Assembly: GCF_000169195.2 (NCBI RefSeq)
Contig: NC_016023.1
Span: 1,612,001-1,676,000, forward strand
DNA from: Heyndrickxia coagulans 36D1
Lineage (GTDB): Bacteria > Bacillota > Bacilli > Bacillales > Bacillaceae_C
Direction: 5' to 3'
DNA: 64,000 nt
The notes under the pieces were generated by a model that did no database searches, was not told the DNA's origin, and saw only the letters and a program-made list of their open reading frames with translations. How positions within the stretch are numbered: position 1 is the stretch's first letter; every line of letters starts with the position of its first letter. The position numbers and the translations under genes are program-made. Positions 9,131 to 18,715 of this stretch are shown here, piece after piece.

Positions 9131-9161
9131 AAAAAAATAAGCAACCGGTGTAAGGCTGCTT
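9131..9161 (-). terminator. Terminator overlapping the malR stop codon
   Basis: On the minus strand, AAGCAGCC, a 7-base loop and GGTTGCTT (one G-T pair) are followed by ATTTTTTTC. The first stem arm begins within the TAA stop of malR, so the regulator gene ends its own transcript here. Confidence 0.85.
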
Positions 9162-10116
9162 ATTCACAGACGGTGGAGGGGCGGATGACCACTTCCGGTT
9201 CAAAAAACTGGTGCCCTTGGGATTTCCCGTTTTCCTGAATTTTTTTCAACAGCATGCGTGCACATGCTTCTCCCATTTTTACAACGGGCTGGCGCACGGT
9301 TGTAATATGGGGAGCGGAAATCCGGTCAAGAAACACCCCGTCAAAACCGGTGACCGCAACCTCACTTGGTATGGATAGCCGTAGCGATTGGGCGGCTCTG
9401 ATCACACCGAGGGCAATCCGGTCGCTTGCGCATACAAACGCGCATCTTTCTTTCCGGCTGGATAAAATTTTTTCCGCTTCTTGCTGGGCGGCGCTTGAAC
9501 TGTTTTTGACCCTGCAAAGAAACGGCGGCAACCCGTTTGCTTCGGTTGCATCCAGATAACCTTTTTGTCTCGCAAACATAAAGGGCTCTTGCAGGTCAAT
9601 GCCGAAAAAATAAATTTTTTTAAACCCGCGGCGAATGACATGCTCTGTTAACAGCCGTACGCCTTTTTCATTGTCCACATCAATAAAATCAAACCCTCTG
9701 TCATTTTGCCCGAATAAAATCACCGGTTTGGAAAATTCTTTTAAAATGGTATCGTAATCCTGGCTGCGGACACCCGTCGCAATCACACCGTCGCACTGGC
9801 CGATGTCCTTCGATTTCCGTGTGACCAGCTGAAGCGAGTAGTGGTTTTGGTCGAGCTCCTTGGCAATGCCGGCCAGCAAGTTCATATAATACGGCTCTGT
9901 TGTGTCCATTTCCTCCAATATCAGGAACTTGATGACCTGGGTACGGTGGGAGACGAGGGCACGTGCCGCATAATTGGGTACATAGTTCAACTGCTCCATC
10001 GCCTCATATACCAGTTTTTTTAAATCATCTCTAACCTGTTCGGGGTGGTTAAGGACCCGTGAAACCGTCATCTTTGAAACATTCGCCTGTTTTGCGACAT
10101 CGGAAATGGTAACCAT
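9160..10116 (-). CDS. malR: LacI-family maltose regulator MalR/MdxR
   Basis: A 318-residue LacI/GalR repressor. The N-terminal helix-turn-helix reads TISDVAKQANVSKMTVSRVLNHPEQV. A periplasmic-binding-protein-like sensor domain follows (DGVIATGVRSQDYD, VCASDRIALGVIRAAQ, AVTGFDGVFLDRISAPHITTVRQP). It is expected to respond to maltose or maltodextrins and control the operons at 5.3 and 9.0 kb. ATG 10116 follows GGATGAGGCGTG, only 6 bases after the pgcM stop, so the two genes are cotranscribed. Confidence 0.9.
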   Translation of the reverse strand: MVTISDVAKQANVSKMTVSRVLNHPEQVRDDLKKLVYEAMEQLNYVPNYAARALVSHRTQVIKFLILEEMDTTEPYYMNLLAGIAKELDQNHYSLQLVTRKSKDIGQCDGVIATGVRSQDYDTILKEFSKPVILFGQNDRGFDFIDVDNEKGVRLLTEHVIRRGFKKIYFFGIDLQEPFMFARQKGYLDATEANGLPPFLCRVKNSSSAAQQEAEKILSSRKERCAFVCASDRIALGVIRAAQSLRLSIPSEVAVTGFDGVFLDRISAPHITTVRQPVVKMGEACARMLLKKIQENGKSQGHQFFEPEVVIRPSTVCE

Positions 10117-10122
10117 CACGCC

Positions 10123-10806
10123 TCATCCTTTATTTTTCAGAAGAAATGCGCTTTCGATTTTTTCAAAGTCAAGATCCTGCGTCCCTTCAACAAGGAAATC
10201 CGCCTGCTTCATGTTTTCCGGCGTGCCGACCCCGACTGCAAACATGCCGGCCGCTTTAATGGCCTGGATGCCGGCTTCCGCGTCTTCAATGCCGATGCAA
10301 AATGCCGGATCCGCGTCCAGCTTGCGGGCGCCGGTTAAAAAGATTTCCGGATCCGGCTTGCCGTGCTGAATGCGGGCAGCGTCCACGATTTCATCAAAAA
10401 AGGAAGCCACCCCCAGTCTGTCGATGACAAACATGGCGTTTTTGCTCGCGGAAGCCAGCGCTGTTTTGATTCCCCTTTCCTTTATATCTTCGAGCAGGTT
10501 GTGGATGCCCGGAAGCAAATCGGCAGGGGAAATTTGGCGGATCAGTTCTTTGTAATATTCATTTTTCCTGTCCGCGAGCTCGCTCAGCTTTTCTTTAGAA
10601 AAGGAAGGCTCCGGCCGGGCGTTCTCCAATATTTTCTTTAAAGAGTCCATGCGGCTGAGCCCTTTAAGCGCTTCATTAAAATGGCGGTCAAAAGGAACCT
10701 GCAGCTCATCAGCCAGCTTTTTCCATGCTAAGTAGTGGTATTCCGCAGTATCTGTGATGACCCCGTCTAAATCAAAGAGAACGGCTTGAATATGTGAAGC
10801 TGCCAT
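10123..10806 (-). CDS. pgcM: Beta-phosphoglucomutase PgcM
   Basis: A 227-residue HAD-superfamily enzyme. The catalytic motif is AVLFDLDGVITDTAEYHYLAW near residue 10; the cap-domain stretch FNEALKGLSRMDSL, ALASASKNA and CIGIEDAEAGIQAIKAAG follow. It converts beta-glucose-1-phosphate, the product of the GH65 phosphorylase, to glucose-6-phosphate, so it closes the pathway of this cluster. ATG 10806 has GGAGGA 9 bases upstream; a TTG two codons earlier is too close to that site. Confidence 0.93.
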   Translation of the reverse strand: MAASHIQAVLFDLDGVITDTAEYHYLAWKKLADELQVPFDRHFNEALKGLSRMDSLKKILENARPEPSFSKEKLSELADRKNEYYKELIRQISPADLLPGIHNLLEDIKERGIKTALASASKNAMFVIDRLGVASFFDEIVDAARIQHGKPDPEIFLTGARKLDADPAFCIGIEDAEAGIQAIKAAGMFAVGVGTPENMKQADFLVEGTQDLDFEKIESAFLLKNKG

Positions 10807-11172
10807 TGACAATTCTCCTCCAACTTATAAAGTTTGATTGCTGTTATGATTAGTATACGGGAAATTTCTCTTGAAAACTATGGAACTATATAAGTTGCTT
10901 GTCGAAACCAGCAGAAAAGGCGAAAAAGATTCAGAAAAAGCGAAAGAACTGGCGAAAAGCCGGAAAAATCCGGCGCATTTCGAAAAACGCGGTATAAATG
11001 AAAGGATTCCATGCCCACTTCAGAAATCATCCCTTTATTTGAAAAAAAGGTGACTGAATCGGCAAAAAGGGCCGGACGGTAAAAAAGCGGGCGGAAAGCA
11101 AGAACGTGCTGATTTTTTCCGGAAAACCAGCGAAAAGGTACAAGAGTTCGGCGGGACTTTTGTTTGCTTATG
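10807..11172. other. Intergenic region, no gene seen
   Basis: This 366-base purine-rich stretch separates pgcM from the exporter gene. A 60-codon plus-strand ORF at 10871 lacks a ribosome binding site and has a lysine/glutamate-biased composition, so it is not called. A TATACT at about 10852-10857 on the minus strand could be the -10 of the pgcM-malR promoter, but no good -35 was found. Confidence 0.4.
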
Positions 11173-11793
11173 CTACAGACTCTTGACCGCCTGAATGCCG
11201 AAATAAATGCCGAAACCGACAAGAGACAGGCCGGACAGCCTCGAAATGAAAAGAATCAAACGGTTGGTTAGCAGTTTTCCGAAGCTGCTTGAGACGGCAG
11301 CCATCGAAAAATCCCACAGCGCCACTCCGATAAAGATGGCCAGGCTGTAGAGGAGAAACTGCTGCGGGCCTACAGATTCAGCTGTTTTTGCAAGCACGGA
11401 ACCGTAAACGCCGAGCCAGAATAAAATGGTGAGCGGATTGGTCAGAGACATCAGAAAACCGGTCAGGAATGATTTGGACAATTTTTCTTTGTTTCTCATC
11501 AAACCGGAAATCGGCTGATTGGCTGCAATCATGCTTTCAATGCCGGTGTATGTAAGGACAAAGCATCCGAAAAACCAAAGGAATGATTTTACAAATCCGA
11601 TGCTGAGCAAATGGACGACACCGAGATAAACGAGCAGCATATACAAACCGTCCGCTGCCATGGCACCGATTCCGAGCAGCCATGAGTGGAGAAAGCCATT
11701 TTTAATCCCCTTGTCAATTTGAGCGGCATTCACCGGCCCGATCGGCGCAGCAAGCGACAGCCCAAGAAAAATATAACTAATCATGCTTTCCAT
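11173..11793 (-). CDS. LysE/RhtB-family amino acid exporter
   Basis: A 206-residue membrane protein with about six helices. The LysE signature near the N-terminus is GLSLAAPIGPVNAAQIDKGIKNGF, and FLMSLTNPLTILFWLGVYG is conserved in the middle. Members export amino acids or related compounds; the substrate cannot be read from sequence. I chose ATG 11793, preceded by GAGGAAA. A longer in-frame start at 11883 would add a hydrophobic 30-residue extension without a ribosome binding site. It appears to be a single-gene unit. Confidence 0.85.
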   Translation of the reverse strand: MESMISYIFLGLSLAAPIGPVNAAQIDKGIKNGFLHSWLLGIGAMAADGLYMLLVYLGVVHLLSIGFVKSFLWFFGCFVLTYTGIESMIAANQPISGLMRNKEKLSKSFLTGFLMSLTNPLTILFWLGVYGSVLAKTAESVGPQQFLLYSLAIFIGVALWDFSMAAVSSSFGKLLTNRLILFISRLSGLSLVGFGIYFGIQAVKSL

Positions 11794-12194
11794 CATTTTC
11801 CTCAGCCTTTCCATCATGCGATTGATATATTTGTATTCAGAAACCATAGCCTGTACAACTAATAAAAGCAAAATGGATGCCATAAATGAAAAAATGAACC
11901 CAAACGATGAAAGTGCATAAACAGAGTCGATGGGTTAAAAGTGCGCCATTATTCTTCCATGGATTGCTTTTCTGTCCATGGCTTCTAAAAGGGTTTGATC
12001 GAATGATGGATGGAAAAGCAGGCACGGGAATTGAAAATGATCATTTTTTTGTTTCAGCGGTTTAAAAATTTGAAGCCTATGTCCCTTTATTTTTCCGCTC
12101 ATTTGCTCCTTCGAGTAAAATATTACCGATACAAAGAACGAGCAAAGAAAGTACAAAGCATATGGTTTAGAATAAATAGAAAGGATGTGCTAAA
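11794..12194. other. Intergenic region, no confident gene
   Basis: About 400 bases between divergent genes. It contains a CCATGGA..TCCATGG inverted repeat near 11960-11984 whose function is unclear, and a TAGAAT that may be the -10 for the downstream small gene. Nothing else could be supported. Confidence 0.35.
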
Positions 12195-12554
12195 TTGAAA
12201 ATAAAAAATATAGAGTGGATTTCCAAAGAAGCTTTAGAAGCTGAAGTAATCGTGACGGATGGAGAAACCGAAATCAGATGCTTTGCCCAACCGTTAAATT
12301 ACACAGAAGGCTATGTATTAAAGAACCCGATTTACTGTTTGAATGTTTCTGATCTGATGAAGGCGGAAAGGCCAAAGTACACAATTGAAAAACTGGAGGA
12401 TGAATATTTTTCCTATATTTTTACAGGGAAATTAGTGTATAAAGAGAAAGTGATGGTTGGCAAATTTATTCTAGAACTGGATAATGAAATACCCGGAGAT
12501 ATAAATGATGGCGATTTTATCACTTTTTTGTGCCAAAGATTAGATATCTTTTAG
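12195..12554 (+). CDS. Unrecognised 119-residue protein
   Basis: A soluble, acidic protein beginning MKIKNIEWISKEALEAEVIVTDG, without a signal peptide, membrane segment or known motif. Its alternating hydrophobic/charged pattern (EAEVIVTDGETEIRCFAQPL) suggests beta structure. The start is TTG at 12195, preceded by AAGGATGTGCTAAA. Its third positions are more AT-rich than in the helicase gene downstream. It stands alone between the exporter and cshA. I assign no function. Confidence 0.6.
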   Translation: MKIKNIEWISKEALEAEVIVTDGETEIRCFAQPLNYTEGYVLKNPIYCLNVSDLMKAERPKYTIEKLEDEYFSYIFTGKLVYKEKVMVGKFILELDNEIPGDINDGDFITFLCQRLDIF

Positions 12555-12788
12555 AAAAATTGTATAGCGGCGACCATTGGTACCGAAAAATTGAAAGTCC
12601 CAAAATGATTGTGAAAAAACCACGGCTCCATATTCGTTGAAATCTTGCCGTATTCATGTTACGATTACCGTACATCGTTTACGCTTTTAGCTGACAATGC
12701 TCAAAAGAGTATATTTTTTTGCCGAAAAGGGTAAAACCCTAAGGAAGACATGCGGCCCTGTTGAACGTTTAGAAGGAGATTGAGAAGA

Positions 12789-14216
12789 TTGACGAAGTTT
12801 TCAGAATTAAATTTAAGCCCGGCGATTTTAAAAGCTGTGAAAAGAATGGGATTTGAAGAGGCATCGCCGATTCAGGCAGCCACCATTCCGCTCACCATGC
12901 AAGGGAAGGATATTATCGGCCAGGCGCAGACAGGTACGGGAAAAACTGCAGCATTTGGCATACCGTTAATTGAAAAGATTGATCATAGAAGCCGTAATAT
13001 TCAAGGAATCATTATCGCGCCAACCCGCGAGCTTGCCATTCAGGTATCTGAAGAATTGTACCGGATCGGCCAGGATTCGCGCGTTCATGTGCTGGCTGTT
13101 TATGGCGGCCAGGATATTTCGCGTCAGATCCGTGCGCTGAAGAACCATCCGCAAATTATTGTCGGAACACCGGGACGGATTCTTGACCATATACACCGGG
13201 GAACCTTGAAACTCGACCATGTGCATACGCTTGTGCTTGACGAAGCGGATGAAATGTTGAATATGGGCTTTATTGATGACATTGAAGCCATTCTTTCCAC
13301 CGTGCCGAAAGACCGCCAAACGATGCTGTTCTCGGCAACCATGCCGGATCCGATCCGGAAAATTGCCGAACGCTTCATGAACAACCCGGAACTTGTCCGT
13401 GTGAAAGCAAAAGAAATGACCGTTCCGTCTATTGAACAATACTACGTCAAAGTCCAGGAACGCGAAAAATTCGATGTATTGTCAAGGCTTTTGGATGTAC
13501 AGTCTCCGGACCTTGCGATTGTGTTTGGGCGCACGAAGCGGAGAGTTGATGAACTGGCGAATGCCCTGAACTTGCGCGGCTATCTTGCAGAAGGTATCCA
13601 CGGTGATTTGAGCCAGGCGAAACGCTTATCGGTACTCCGGAAGTTTAAAGACGGGAAAATTGATGTGCTTGTTGCCACCGATGTTGCCGCACGCGGGCTG
13701 GATATCTCGGGTGTAACCCATGTTTACAATTACGATATTCCGCAGGATCCGGAATCCTATGTGCACCGGATCGGAAGAACGGGCCGTGCCGGACGGGAAG
13801 GCATGGCAATGACCTTTGTCACGCCGCGGGAAATGGGCTATCTCAAAACGGTTGAACAGACAACGAAAAAGAGAATGCTCCCGATGCGCCCGCCGACCTG
13901 GGATGAAGCGTTTGAAGGGCAGCAGCGCGTCACCATGGAACGGATCGGGGAAACCATCAAAGAAGGCAATATTGATGAATATATGTCGGTAGCGAAGGAG
14001 CTGCTTGCAGAATATGACCCGGCTGAGGTCACGGCAGCTGCTTTGAAACTGATGACGAAAGAGCCGGATAAAACACCGGTTCATATTTCAGAAGAACGGC
14101 CGCTTCCGCATAAAAAAGACCATAGCAGACGGGGCAAGCCTGCAGGGTCCTACAAAGGGTCTTACAATAAGGGAAGAAAGCCGAGAAGAACAACAACAAA
14201 CCGCAAACCATTTTAA
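12789..14216 (+). CDS. cshA: DEAD-box RNA helicase CshA
   Basis: A 475-residue ATP-dependent RNA helicase. The motifs are in order: ASPIQ (Q), AQTGTGKT (I), APTRELA (Ia), TPGR (Ib), DEAD (II), SAT (III), [11 protein letters not shown] (V) and [10 protein letters not shown] (VI). A basic Arg/Lys/Gly-rich tail ends [15 protein letters not shown]. CshA-type helicases work in ribosome assembly and the RNA degradosome, mainly in the cold. The second TTG (12789) is preferred: GAAGGAGA lies about 10 bases before it, and the product [10 protein letters not shown] aligns with family N-termini. The earlier TTG at 12780 is too close to that site. Confidence 0.94.
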   Translation: MTKFSELNLSPAILKAVKRMGFEEASPIQAATIPLTMQGKDIIGQAQTGTGKTAAFGIPLIEKIDHRSRNIQGIIIAPTRELAIQVSEELYRIGQDSRVHVLAVYGGQDISRQIRALKNHPQIIVGTPGRILDHIHRGTLKLDHVHTLVLDEADEMLNMGFIDDIEAILSTVPKDRQTMLFSATMPDPIRKIAERFMNNPELVRVKAKEMTVPSIEQYYVKVQEREKFDVLSRLLDVQSPDLAIVFGRTKRRVDELANALNLRGYLAEGIHGDLSQAKRLSVLRKFKDGKIDVLVATDVAARGLDISGVTHVYNYDIPQDPESYVHRIGRTGRAGREGMAMTFVTPREMGYLKTVEQTTKKRMLPMRPPTWDEAFEGQQRVTMERIGETIKEGNIDEYMSVAKELLAEYDPAEVTAAALKLMTKEPDKTPVHISEERPLPHKKDHSRRGKPAGSYKGSYNKGRKPRRTTTNRKPF

Positions 14217-14338
14217 CCAAACGAAGGCGGGGCCAAAAAAATAGAGCATCATCAGCTTTACGAGCGGGTCGGTTTGTATCCGGCTGCGACTCTTTACAAG
14301 TAAAAATGCCGGTATGGCAAAAGTTGCCGGCGCCCCAT

Positions 14339-14372
14339 TAAAAAAGCAACGGCAGCTCCCGTTGCTTTTTTT
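14339..14372. terminator. Bidirectional terminator between cshA and rhomboid gene
   Basis: The hairpin AAAAAAGCAACGG-CAGCTC-CCGTTGCTTTTTT has A- and T-rich flanks on both sides. It can end cshA (plus) and the convergent rhomboid transcript (minus). Confidence 0.88.
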
Positions 14373-14620
14373 AAAGCGGAAGAATCCGCTTTTTTTCGTA
14401 AAAGCCTTTCCCCCGAGCAGCACGCCGGTAATGCGGCTGAAAAGAATTGGCTTTTTTTAAAGCGGAAGAATCCGTTTTTTTCGTAAAAGTCATTCCCCCG
14501 AGCAGCACGCCGGCAATGAGTCCGGAGAATTGACTTTTTCTAAGCAGGAGAAGCCGCTTTTCTTTGCAAAAGCATGCCTCCGAGCAGCATGCCGGCAACG
14601 AGTCCGGAAAGATGGGCTGT
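14362..14620. repeat. Three ~85-bp tandem copies of the rhomboid gene 3' end
   Basis: Copy A (about 14534-14620) is the real coding 3' end. Copies B (about 14452-14536) and C (about 14365-14451) lie downstream and are degenerate. All share the core CCCCGAGCAGCACGCCGG or CTCCGAGCAGCATGCCGG, preceded by AAAAGC/AAAAGT. On the minus strand they read GLVAGMLLGG, GLIAGVLLGG and ITGVLLGG. Unit starts are spaced 82 and 86 bases. Confidence 0.82.
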
Positions 14621-15139
14621 GTGGTTGGCACCAGGCTGCATCATAGCCGTTACAACGGAAATGACCGCAATCGATAAAATGGTTTGCCGGCTTGTTTTTG
14701 GCACATCTTCCCCGACCCAGACAAGGGCGACATATGCGCCGATCAGGCCGAACAGGGCACCGCTCGCACCGGCATGGGAATAGGTAAGCGGAAGCAGAAA
14801 AAAAGAAGCGAGATTGGCGCAGCATCCGCAGCCAAAATATAATAGGGTAAACTTCCATTTTCCGGCCAGCCGTTCGAGACAGGGGCCGAGCAGCAAAAGG
14901 GAGAAGGAATTCAACAGCAGGTGGCTGAAATCAATATGGACAAAAACAGGGGAGACAAGCCGCCATATTTCCCCTTGGGCAATATAAAGGTTCACACCGG
15001 ACAGTGTTTCATAAAGGGTTTGTGTTGGTAAAACCGGAAGCCGCATGGCCGCAAACAAGAGGCACTGGGCCAGGAAAATGGCAGATACGACGGGATAGGA
15101 ACCAATAAAAGCAGAAAAGCGGATCGGGCGGATCAGCAT
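14540..15139 (-). CDS. Rhomboid-family intramembrane serine protease
   Basis: A 199-residue membrane protease with six or so helices. Catalytic elements are HLLLNSFSLLLLG (oxyanion Asn), SHAGASGALFG (nucleophile Ser) and ANHTAHLSGLVAG (catalytic His). It corresponds in position to B. subtilis ydcA, beside acpS. ATG 15139 follows AAAGGAGTATTTGCA; an in-frame TTG at 15157 overlaps that site and is rejected. Physiological substrates are unknown. Its 3' end is repeated twice downstream. Confidence 0.9.
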   Translation of the reverse strand: MLIRPIRFSAFIGSYPVVSAIFLAQCLLFAAMRLPVLPTQTLYETLSGVNLYIAQGEIWRLVSPVFVHIDFSHLLLNSFSLLLLGPCLERLAGKWKFTLLYFGCGCCANLASFFLLPLTYSHAGASGALFGLIGAYVALVWVGEDVPKTSRQTILSIAVISVVTAMMQPGANHTAHLSGLVAGMLLGGMLLQRKAASPA

Positions 15140-15259
15140 TGCAAATACTCCTTTCAATGGAAAAGCTCTATTTATACATATGCCGGAAATGACGAATTAG
15201 ACGTCCGGCCTGCTTCTAACCGCAACCGCCAGCAGGATGGAAAAAGGGATAGCCCAAAT

Positions 15260-15342
15260 CCGGCGCGTATTTTCAAAAAGGGCCGAACCGCCATCATGGA
15301 TACCAGCAGAACGATTTACCGGCGCATATTTTCACGGAAGGC
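15260..15342. repeat. Short direct repeat upstream of acpS
   Basis: CCGGCGCGTATTTTCA at 15260 recurs as CCGGCGCATATTTTCA at 15319, each followed by an AAGG. The first copy shares GCGCGTATTTTCAA with the minus strand of 3859-3872, so it seems to belong to the same dispersed repeat as the mdxE-mdxF gap. Confidence 0.5.
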
Positions 15343-15419
15343 AGAGGCACCGCAGCAGCGTGAAAATCGGGTATCGGAAATTTTGTGGTTTATACTCTGG
15401 AAAAACAGAAGGTGAGCAC

Positions 15420-15770
15420 ATGATCAAAGGAATTGGCATTGATATTGTCGAGCTTGAAAGGATAAAAAAGCTGTATGAACGGCAGCCGCGGTTTCCGGGG
15501 CGGATTTTAACAAAAGCGGAGCAGCAAAAGTTCTGCAAGTTGACAGAAAAAAGGAAAATTGAATTCCTGGCCGGCAGGTTTGCGGCGAAAGAAGCTTATT
15601 CCAAAGCTTTTGGCACGGGGATCGGGGGCGCGTTGTCTTTTCAGGAAATTGAAATCGCAAAAGATGAAAATGGCCGCCCGTATTTTTCAAAGCCGGCAGA
15701 GCCCCATGCCCATTTGTCGATCACGCACAGCCGTGAATATGCATTCGCCCAAGTGATTCTGGAAGACTGA
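15420..15770 (+). CDS. acpS: Holo-[acyl-carrier-protein] synthase AcpS
   Basis: A 116-residue phosphopantetheinyl transferase of the trimeric AcpS type. It starts [15 protein letters not shown] with the metal-binding Asp, and has [17 protein letters not shown], the conserved Glu-containing helix. It transfers 4'-phosphopantetheine from CoA to acyl carrier protein for fatty acid synthesis. ATG 15420 follows AAGGTGAGCAC; a longer ORF from 15237 is rejected because it runs through the intergenic repeat. A TATACT just upstream may be the -10. It begins the acpS-ydcC-alr gene order known from B. subtilis. Confidence 0.95.
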   Translation: MIKGIGIDIVELERIKKLYERQPRFPGRILTKAEQQKFCKLTEKRKIEFLAGRFAAKEAYSKAFGTGIGGALSFQEIEIAKDENGRPYFSKPAEPHAHLSITHSREYAFAQVILED

Positions 15771-15910
15771 AGCTATAACGTTTTTTCAATTCCCCATCAT
15801 ACAGGCCCGGGTTGTCTCATATATTCAGAGTAAGAGAGGAGAGACAAGGCACGGGCTTTTGATGAAGCCTTTCTCTTCATAAGATTTGAGACAATAAAGG
15901 GGTTGAAAGG

Positions 15911-16927
15911 ATGAAGAGAAAGTACTGGGTTTTGTTTGCGGCGCTGTTTGCCATTTTTCTGCTTTCCGCCTGCGGAGCGAAAAAACCGCAGGATGTGGCC
16001 GGAAAATTAAATGAAAAAGTGGAGAAGATGGACGGCTACAAGCTGAATGCGAAAATGACGCTGAAAACGGGCAATGAACCGCGGACATACAATATTGAAG
16101 TTTGGCACAACCGGCCGGGATATTACCGTGTCAACCTGAAAAATGCGGGCGAGGGGCAGAGCCAGATGATTTTGCGCAATAAAGAAGGCGTGTTTGTGGT
16201 CACGCCCGCCCTCAACAAAAGCTACAAATTTCAAAGCGACTGGCCGAACAACACAAGCCAGGCGTACCTTTATGAATCACTTGTGAAAGACATATTGAAA
16301 GATAAAGAGGCAAAGATGACGGTGAAAAAGAACCGATATGTGTTTGAGACGAAGACACGCTATCAAAACCATAAGATGCTGCCGTACCAGCAAATTACTT
16401 TTGACAAAAGGACGCTTGCACCAGTCAGTGTGAAAGTGATGGACACGGACCGCAATACGCTTGTCAGTGTGCTTTTTACGAAAGTGGATTTTAATGCAAA
16501 ATTCGACAGCAACGCGTTTGACACGAAAAAAAATATGACAGGGGCGAAACTCGAAGTGCCGGTGGACGGAAAGGTCGGCAACAAAGAGTTTTCGGTAAAA
16601 TATCCGACGGCAAAAATCGGGGGGACGACGCTGCTCGATGAACAGGAAGTTGCCGTTGCAAACGGCAAGCGCGTTATTTTGACCTATACGGGCGATAAAA
16701 CGTATACGCTGATTGAGGAAAAGGCAGAGGTACTCCCTGCTGCTTCCACAGAACCGATTCCTGCAAACGGGGAAATGGCGGATCTCGGGTTTGCGTTCGG
16801 GATCAAGACAGGCGACTCCCTGTCCTGGACGGTGAACGGTGTCGAATATACGCTTGCCTCCAAATCGCTCACGGCTGCGGAAATGATGGAAGTCGCCCAG
16901 TCTGTCGGAGGAGAACCGGAAAAATAA
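15911..16927 (+). CDS. ydcC: LolA-like lipoprotein YdcC
   Basis: A 338-residue secreted lipoprotein. The signal peptide ends LLSAC with Cys21. Residues 25-215 resemble the LolA/outer-membrane-lipoprotein-sorting fold (MDGYKLNAKMTLKTGNEPRTYNIEVWHNRPGYYRV). The C-terminal ~100 residues look like the DUF4367-type domain (LSWTVNGVEYTLASKSLTAAEMMEVAQSV). B. subtilis YdcC is a sporulation-associated protein of unknown function. RBS GGGGTTGAAAGG is directly upstream. Confidence 0.85.
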   Translation: MKRKYWVLFAALFAIFLLSACGAKKPQDVAGKLNEKVEKMDGYKLNAKMTLKTGNEPRTYNIEVWHNRPGYYRVNLKNAGEGQSQMILRNKEGVFVVTPALNKSYKFQSDWPNNTSQAYLYESLVKDILKDKEAKMTVKKNRYVFETKTRYQNHKMLPYQQITFDKRTLAPVSVKVMDTDRNTLVSVLFTKVDFNAKFDSNAFDTKKNMTGAKLEVPVDGKVGNKEFSVKYPTAKIGGTTLLDEQEVAVANGKRVILTYTGDKTYTLIEEKAEVLPAASTEPIPANGEMADLGFAFGIKTGDSLSWTVNGVEYTLASKSLTAAEMMEVAQSVGGEPEK

Positions 16928-16965
16928 AATGCGGATAACCCGTTCGTAAGCACTAAAAGCACAAG

Positions 16966-16993
16966 CCCGCAGCCATTCTCTGCGGGTTTTTTT
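16966..16993 (+). terminator. Terminator after ydcC
   Basis: CCCGCAG, a 7-base loop and CTGCGGG are followed by TTTTTTTC. Confidence 0.9.
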
Positions 16994-17128
16994 CTTGATG
17001 CGGTTACAGCATGTTGCTTTCGGCAATCCGTCCCAAACCGGTTTGATAAGACTTCCTTTTAAAAACCATTGACAACGCTGGCTACGCGTTCGATAATCAG
17101 GATATGGAATCATAAAGGAAGTGTAATC

Positions 17129-18280
17129 ATGGCTTTTTACCGGGATACATGGGTGGAAGTCGATTTGGATGCCATTTCGGAAAATGTCGGAAATATGCGC
17201 CAGCTTTTGCCCGAGCATACGCAAATCATTGCGGTTGTAAAAGCGAACGCCTACGGGCACGGCGCGGAATATGTGGCGAAAACCGCGCTTGCATCCGGAG
17301 CTTCAGCGCTTGCGGTTGCATTTTTGGACGAGGCGCTCGCGTTACGAAAAAAAGGGATTACCGCTCCGATACTTGTTTTGGGGGCAGCCCGTCCGGAAGA
17401 TGCCGGAGTCGCGGCTGAAGAAAACATCTCCCTGACTGTTTTTCAAAAAGACTGGCTTGAGGAAGCAGGCCGGTATTTAACCGGGCGGAAACTATCCGTC
17501 CATCTTAAATGTGATACCGGAATGGGCCGGATTGGCGTAAGAACCCTACAGGAATTAAAAGAAGTGGAAAAAATCGTGAACCAACAATCCTGTTTCTATT
17601 TTGAAGGGATCTTTACCCACTTTGCGACAGCGGATGAAATCGATACGACTTTGTATGAAAAGCAATATAGCCAGTTTCAGGATATGGTTTTAAACCTCGA
17701 ACACCGCCCGCCGTATGTGCACTGCGCAAACAGCGCCGCCGCTTTGAGATTTGACCAGTCTCCGTTTAATGCTGTCCGTTTCGGCATTGCAATGTACGGG
17801 CTCTCCCCTTCGCCCGCCATCAAGCCGGTTTTGCCGTTTCCGTTAAAAGAGGCGTTCTCCCTTCATACGAAGGTGACGCATGTGAAACAAATCCATGCCG
17901 GGGACACGGTGAGTTATGGTGCCACTTATCAGGCTTCCGGCGATGAATGGATCGCCACGCTGCCGATTGGATATGCAGATGGCTGGATCCGCAGGCTTTC
18001 AGGTCAGGAAGTGATCATTGACGGGGAAAGAGCGCCTATTGTCGGCAGGATTTGCATGGATCAATGCATGGTCAAGCTTGCCCGTCCGGTTGCTGTCGGG
18101 ACAAAAGCAACCTTGATTGGAAAGCAGGGAGATTTGTCCATTCCTGTTGACGAAATTGCCGAAAAGCTCGAAACCATCAACTACGAGGTTACCTGTTCCA
18201 TTTCAAGCCGGGTGCCGCGCATTTTCCTGAAAAACGGGAACGATGTCGCGGACGTGTCGAATCCGGTCCTTGAAGGTTGA
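17129..18280 (+). CDS. alr: Alanine racemase
   Basis: A 383-residue PLP-dependent racemase making D-alanine for peptidoglycan. [15 protein letters not shown] contains the PLP lysine Lys38. RIGVR and [11 protein letters not shown] follow in the barrel, and the C-terminal domain carries [11 protein letters not shown] with the second catalytic Tyr. ATG 17129 has AAAGGAAGTGTAATC upstream; the longer ORF from 17069 is not needed. The position before mazEF matches B. subtilis dal/alrA. Confidence 0.96.
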   Translation: MAFYRDTWVEVDLDAISENVGNMRQLLPEHTQIIAVVKANAYGHGAEYVAKTALASGASALAVAFLDEALALRKKGITAPILVLGAARPEDAGVAAEENISLTVFQKDWLEEAGRYLTGRKLSVHLKCDTGMGRIGVRTLQELKEVEKIVNQQSCFYFEGIFTHFATADEIDTTLYEKQYSQFQDMVLNLEHRPPYVHCANSAAALRFDQSPFNAVRFGIAMYGLSPSPAIKPVLPFPLKEAFSLHTKVTHVKQIHAGDTVSYGATYQASGDEWIATLPIGYADGWIRRLSGQEVIIDGERAPIVGRICMDQCMVKLARPVAVGTKATLIGKQGDLSIPVDEIAEKLETINYEVTCSISSRVPRIFLKNGNDVADVSNPVLEG

Positions 18281-18353
18281 AAAATGTTTTGGCGAATTTT
18301 GAATAATGACATGATTTTTTTGCCGATAATAGACAGGAATGGTGATTTGGCCT

Positions 18354-18381
18354 TTGCATATAGTGTATTTGATGGTATGAT
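18354..18381 (+). promoter_or_regulatory. Promoter of ndoAI-ndoA
   Basis: TTGCAT, a 16-base spacer and TATGAT lie 52 bases before the antitoxin start. The gap after alr shows no terminator, so read-through from alr is possible. Confidence 0.55.
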
Positions 18382-18432
18382 GAAAAGGGAATGGAAAGTA
18401 GAAACGGTGTCTAGTGCGTGGAGGTGTAGCAG

Positions 18433-18711
18433 GTGTCTGAACCTATTTCAACAGAAATTTTAGTCCGCTTGCCGCAGCAGCTGTTGACGGAATTGGACGG
18501 ATTTGCTGAAACTGAAAATATGAATCGCAATGAATTAATTTACCGTGCCACAAAAATGTATTTAAAAGAACGGAAAAAACGCCAAATCCGCGAAACGATG
18601 AGGCGTGGTTACATGGAAATGGCAAAAATTAATTTGGCGATTGCCTCCGAAGCGATCCAGGCTGAATACGAAGCAGAACATACAGTTGAAAGCCTAGTAA
18701 GCGGGGGGTAA
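18433..18711 (+). CDS. ndoAI: Antitoxin EndoAI (MazE/ribbon-helix-helix type)
   Basis: A 92-residue ribbon-helix-helix protein. [37 protein letters not shown] forms the DNA-binding and dimer part. The acidic C-terminus ([20 protein letters not shown]) is the part that usually blocks the toxin. It starts with GTG 18433 behind GGAGGTGTAGCAG. It precedes and is coupled to the toxin gene, and would autoregulate the pair. Confidence 0.93.
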   Translation: MSEPISTEILVRLPQQLLTELDGFAETENMNRNELIYRATKMYLKERKKRQIRETMRRGYMEMAKINLAIASEAIQAEYEAEHTVESLVSGG

Positions 18712-18715
18712 TCCT

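Noticed and set aside
10871-11053. 60-codon plus-strand ORF between pgcM and the LysE gene
   Set aside because: No ribosome binding site, low-complexity Lys/Glu composition from purine-rich DNA, no recognisable domain.
16277-17260. 327-codon minus-strand ORF opposite ydcC and alr
   Set aside because: It is the shadow of well-identified genes on the plus strand; His/Arg/Phe-rich composition and no ribosome binding site.
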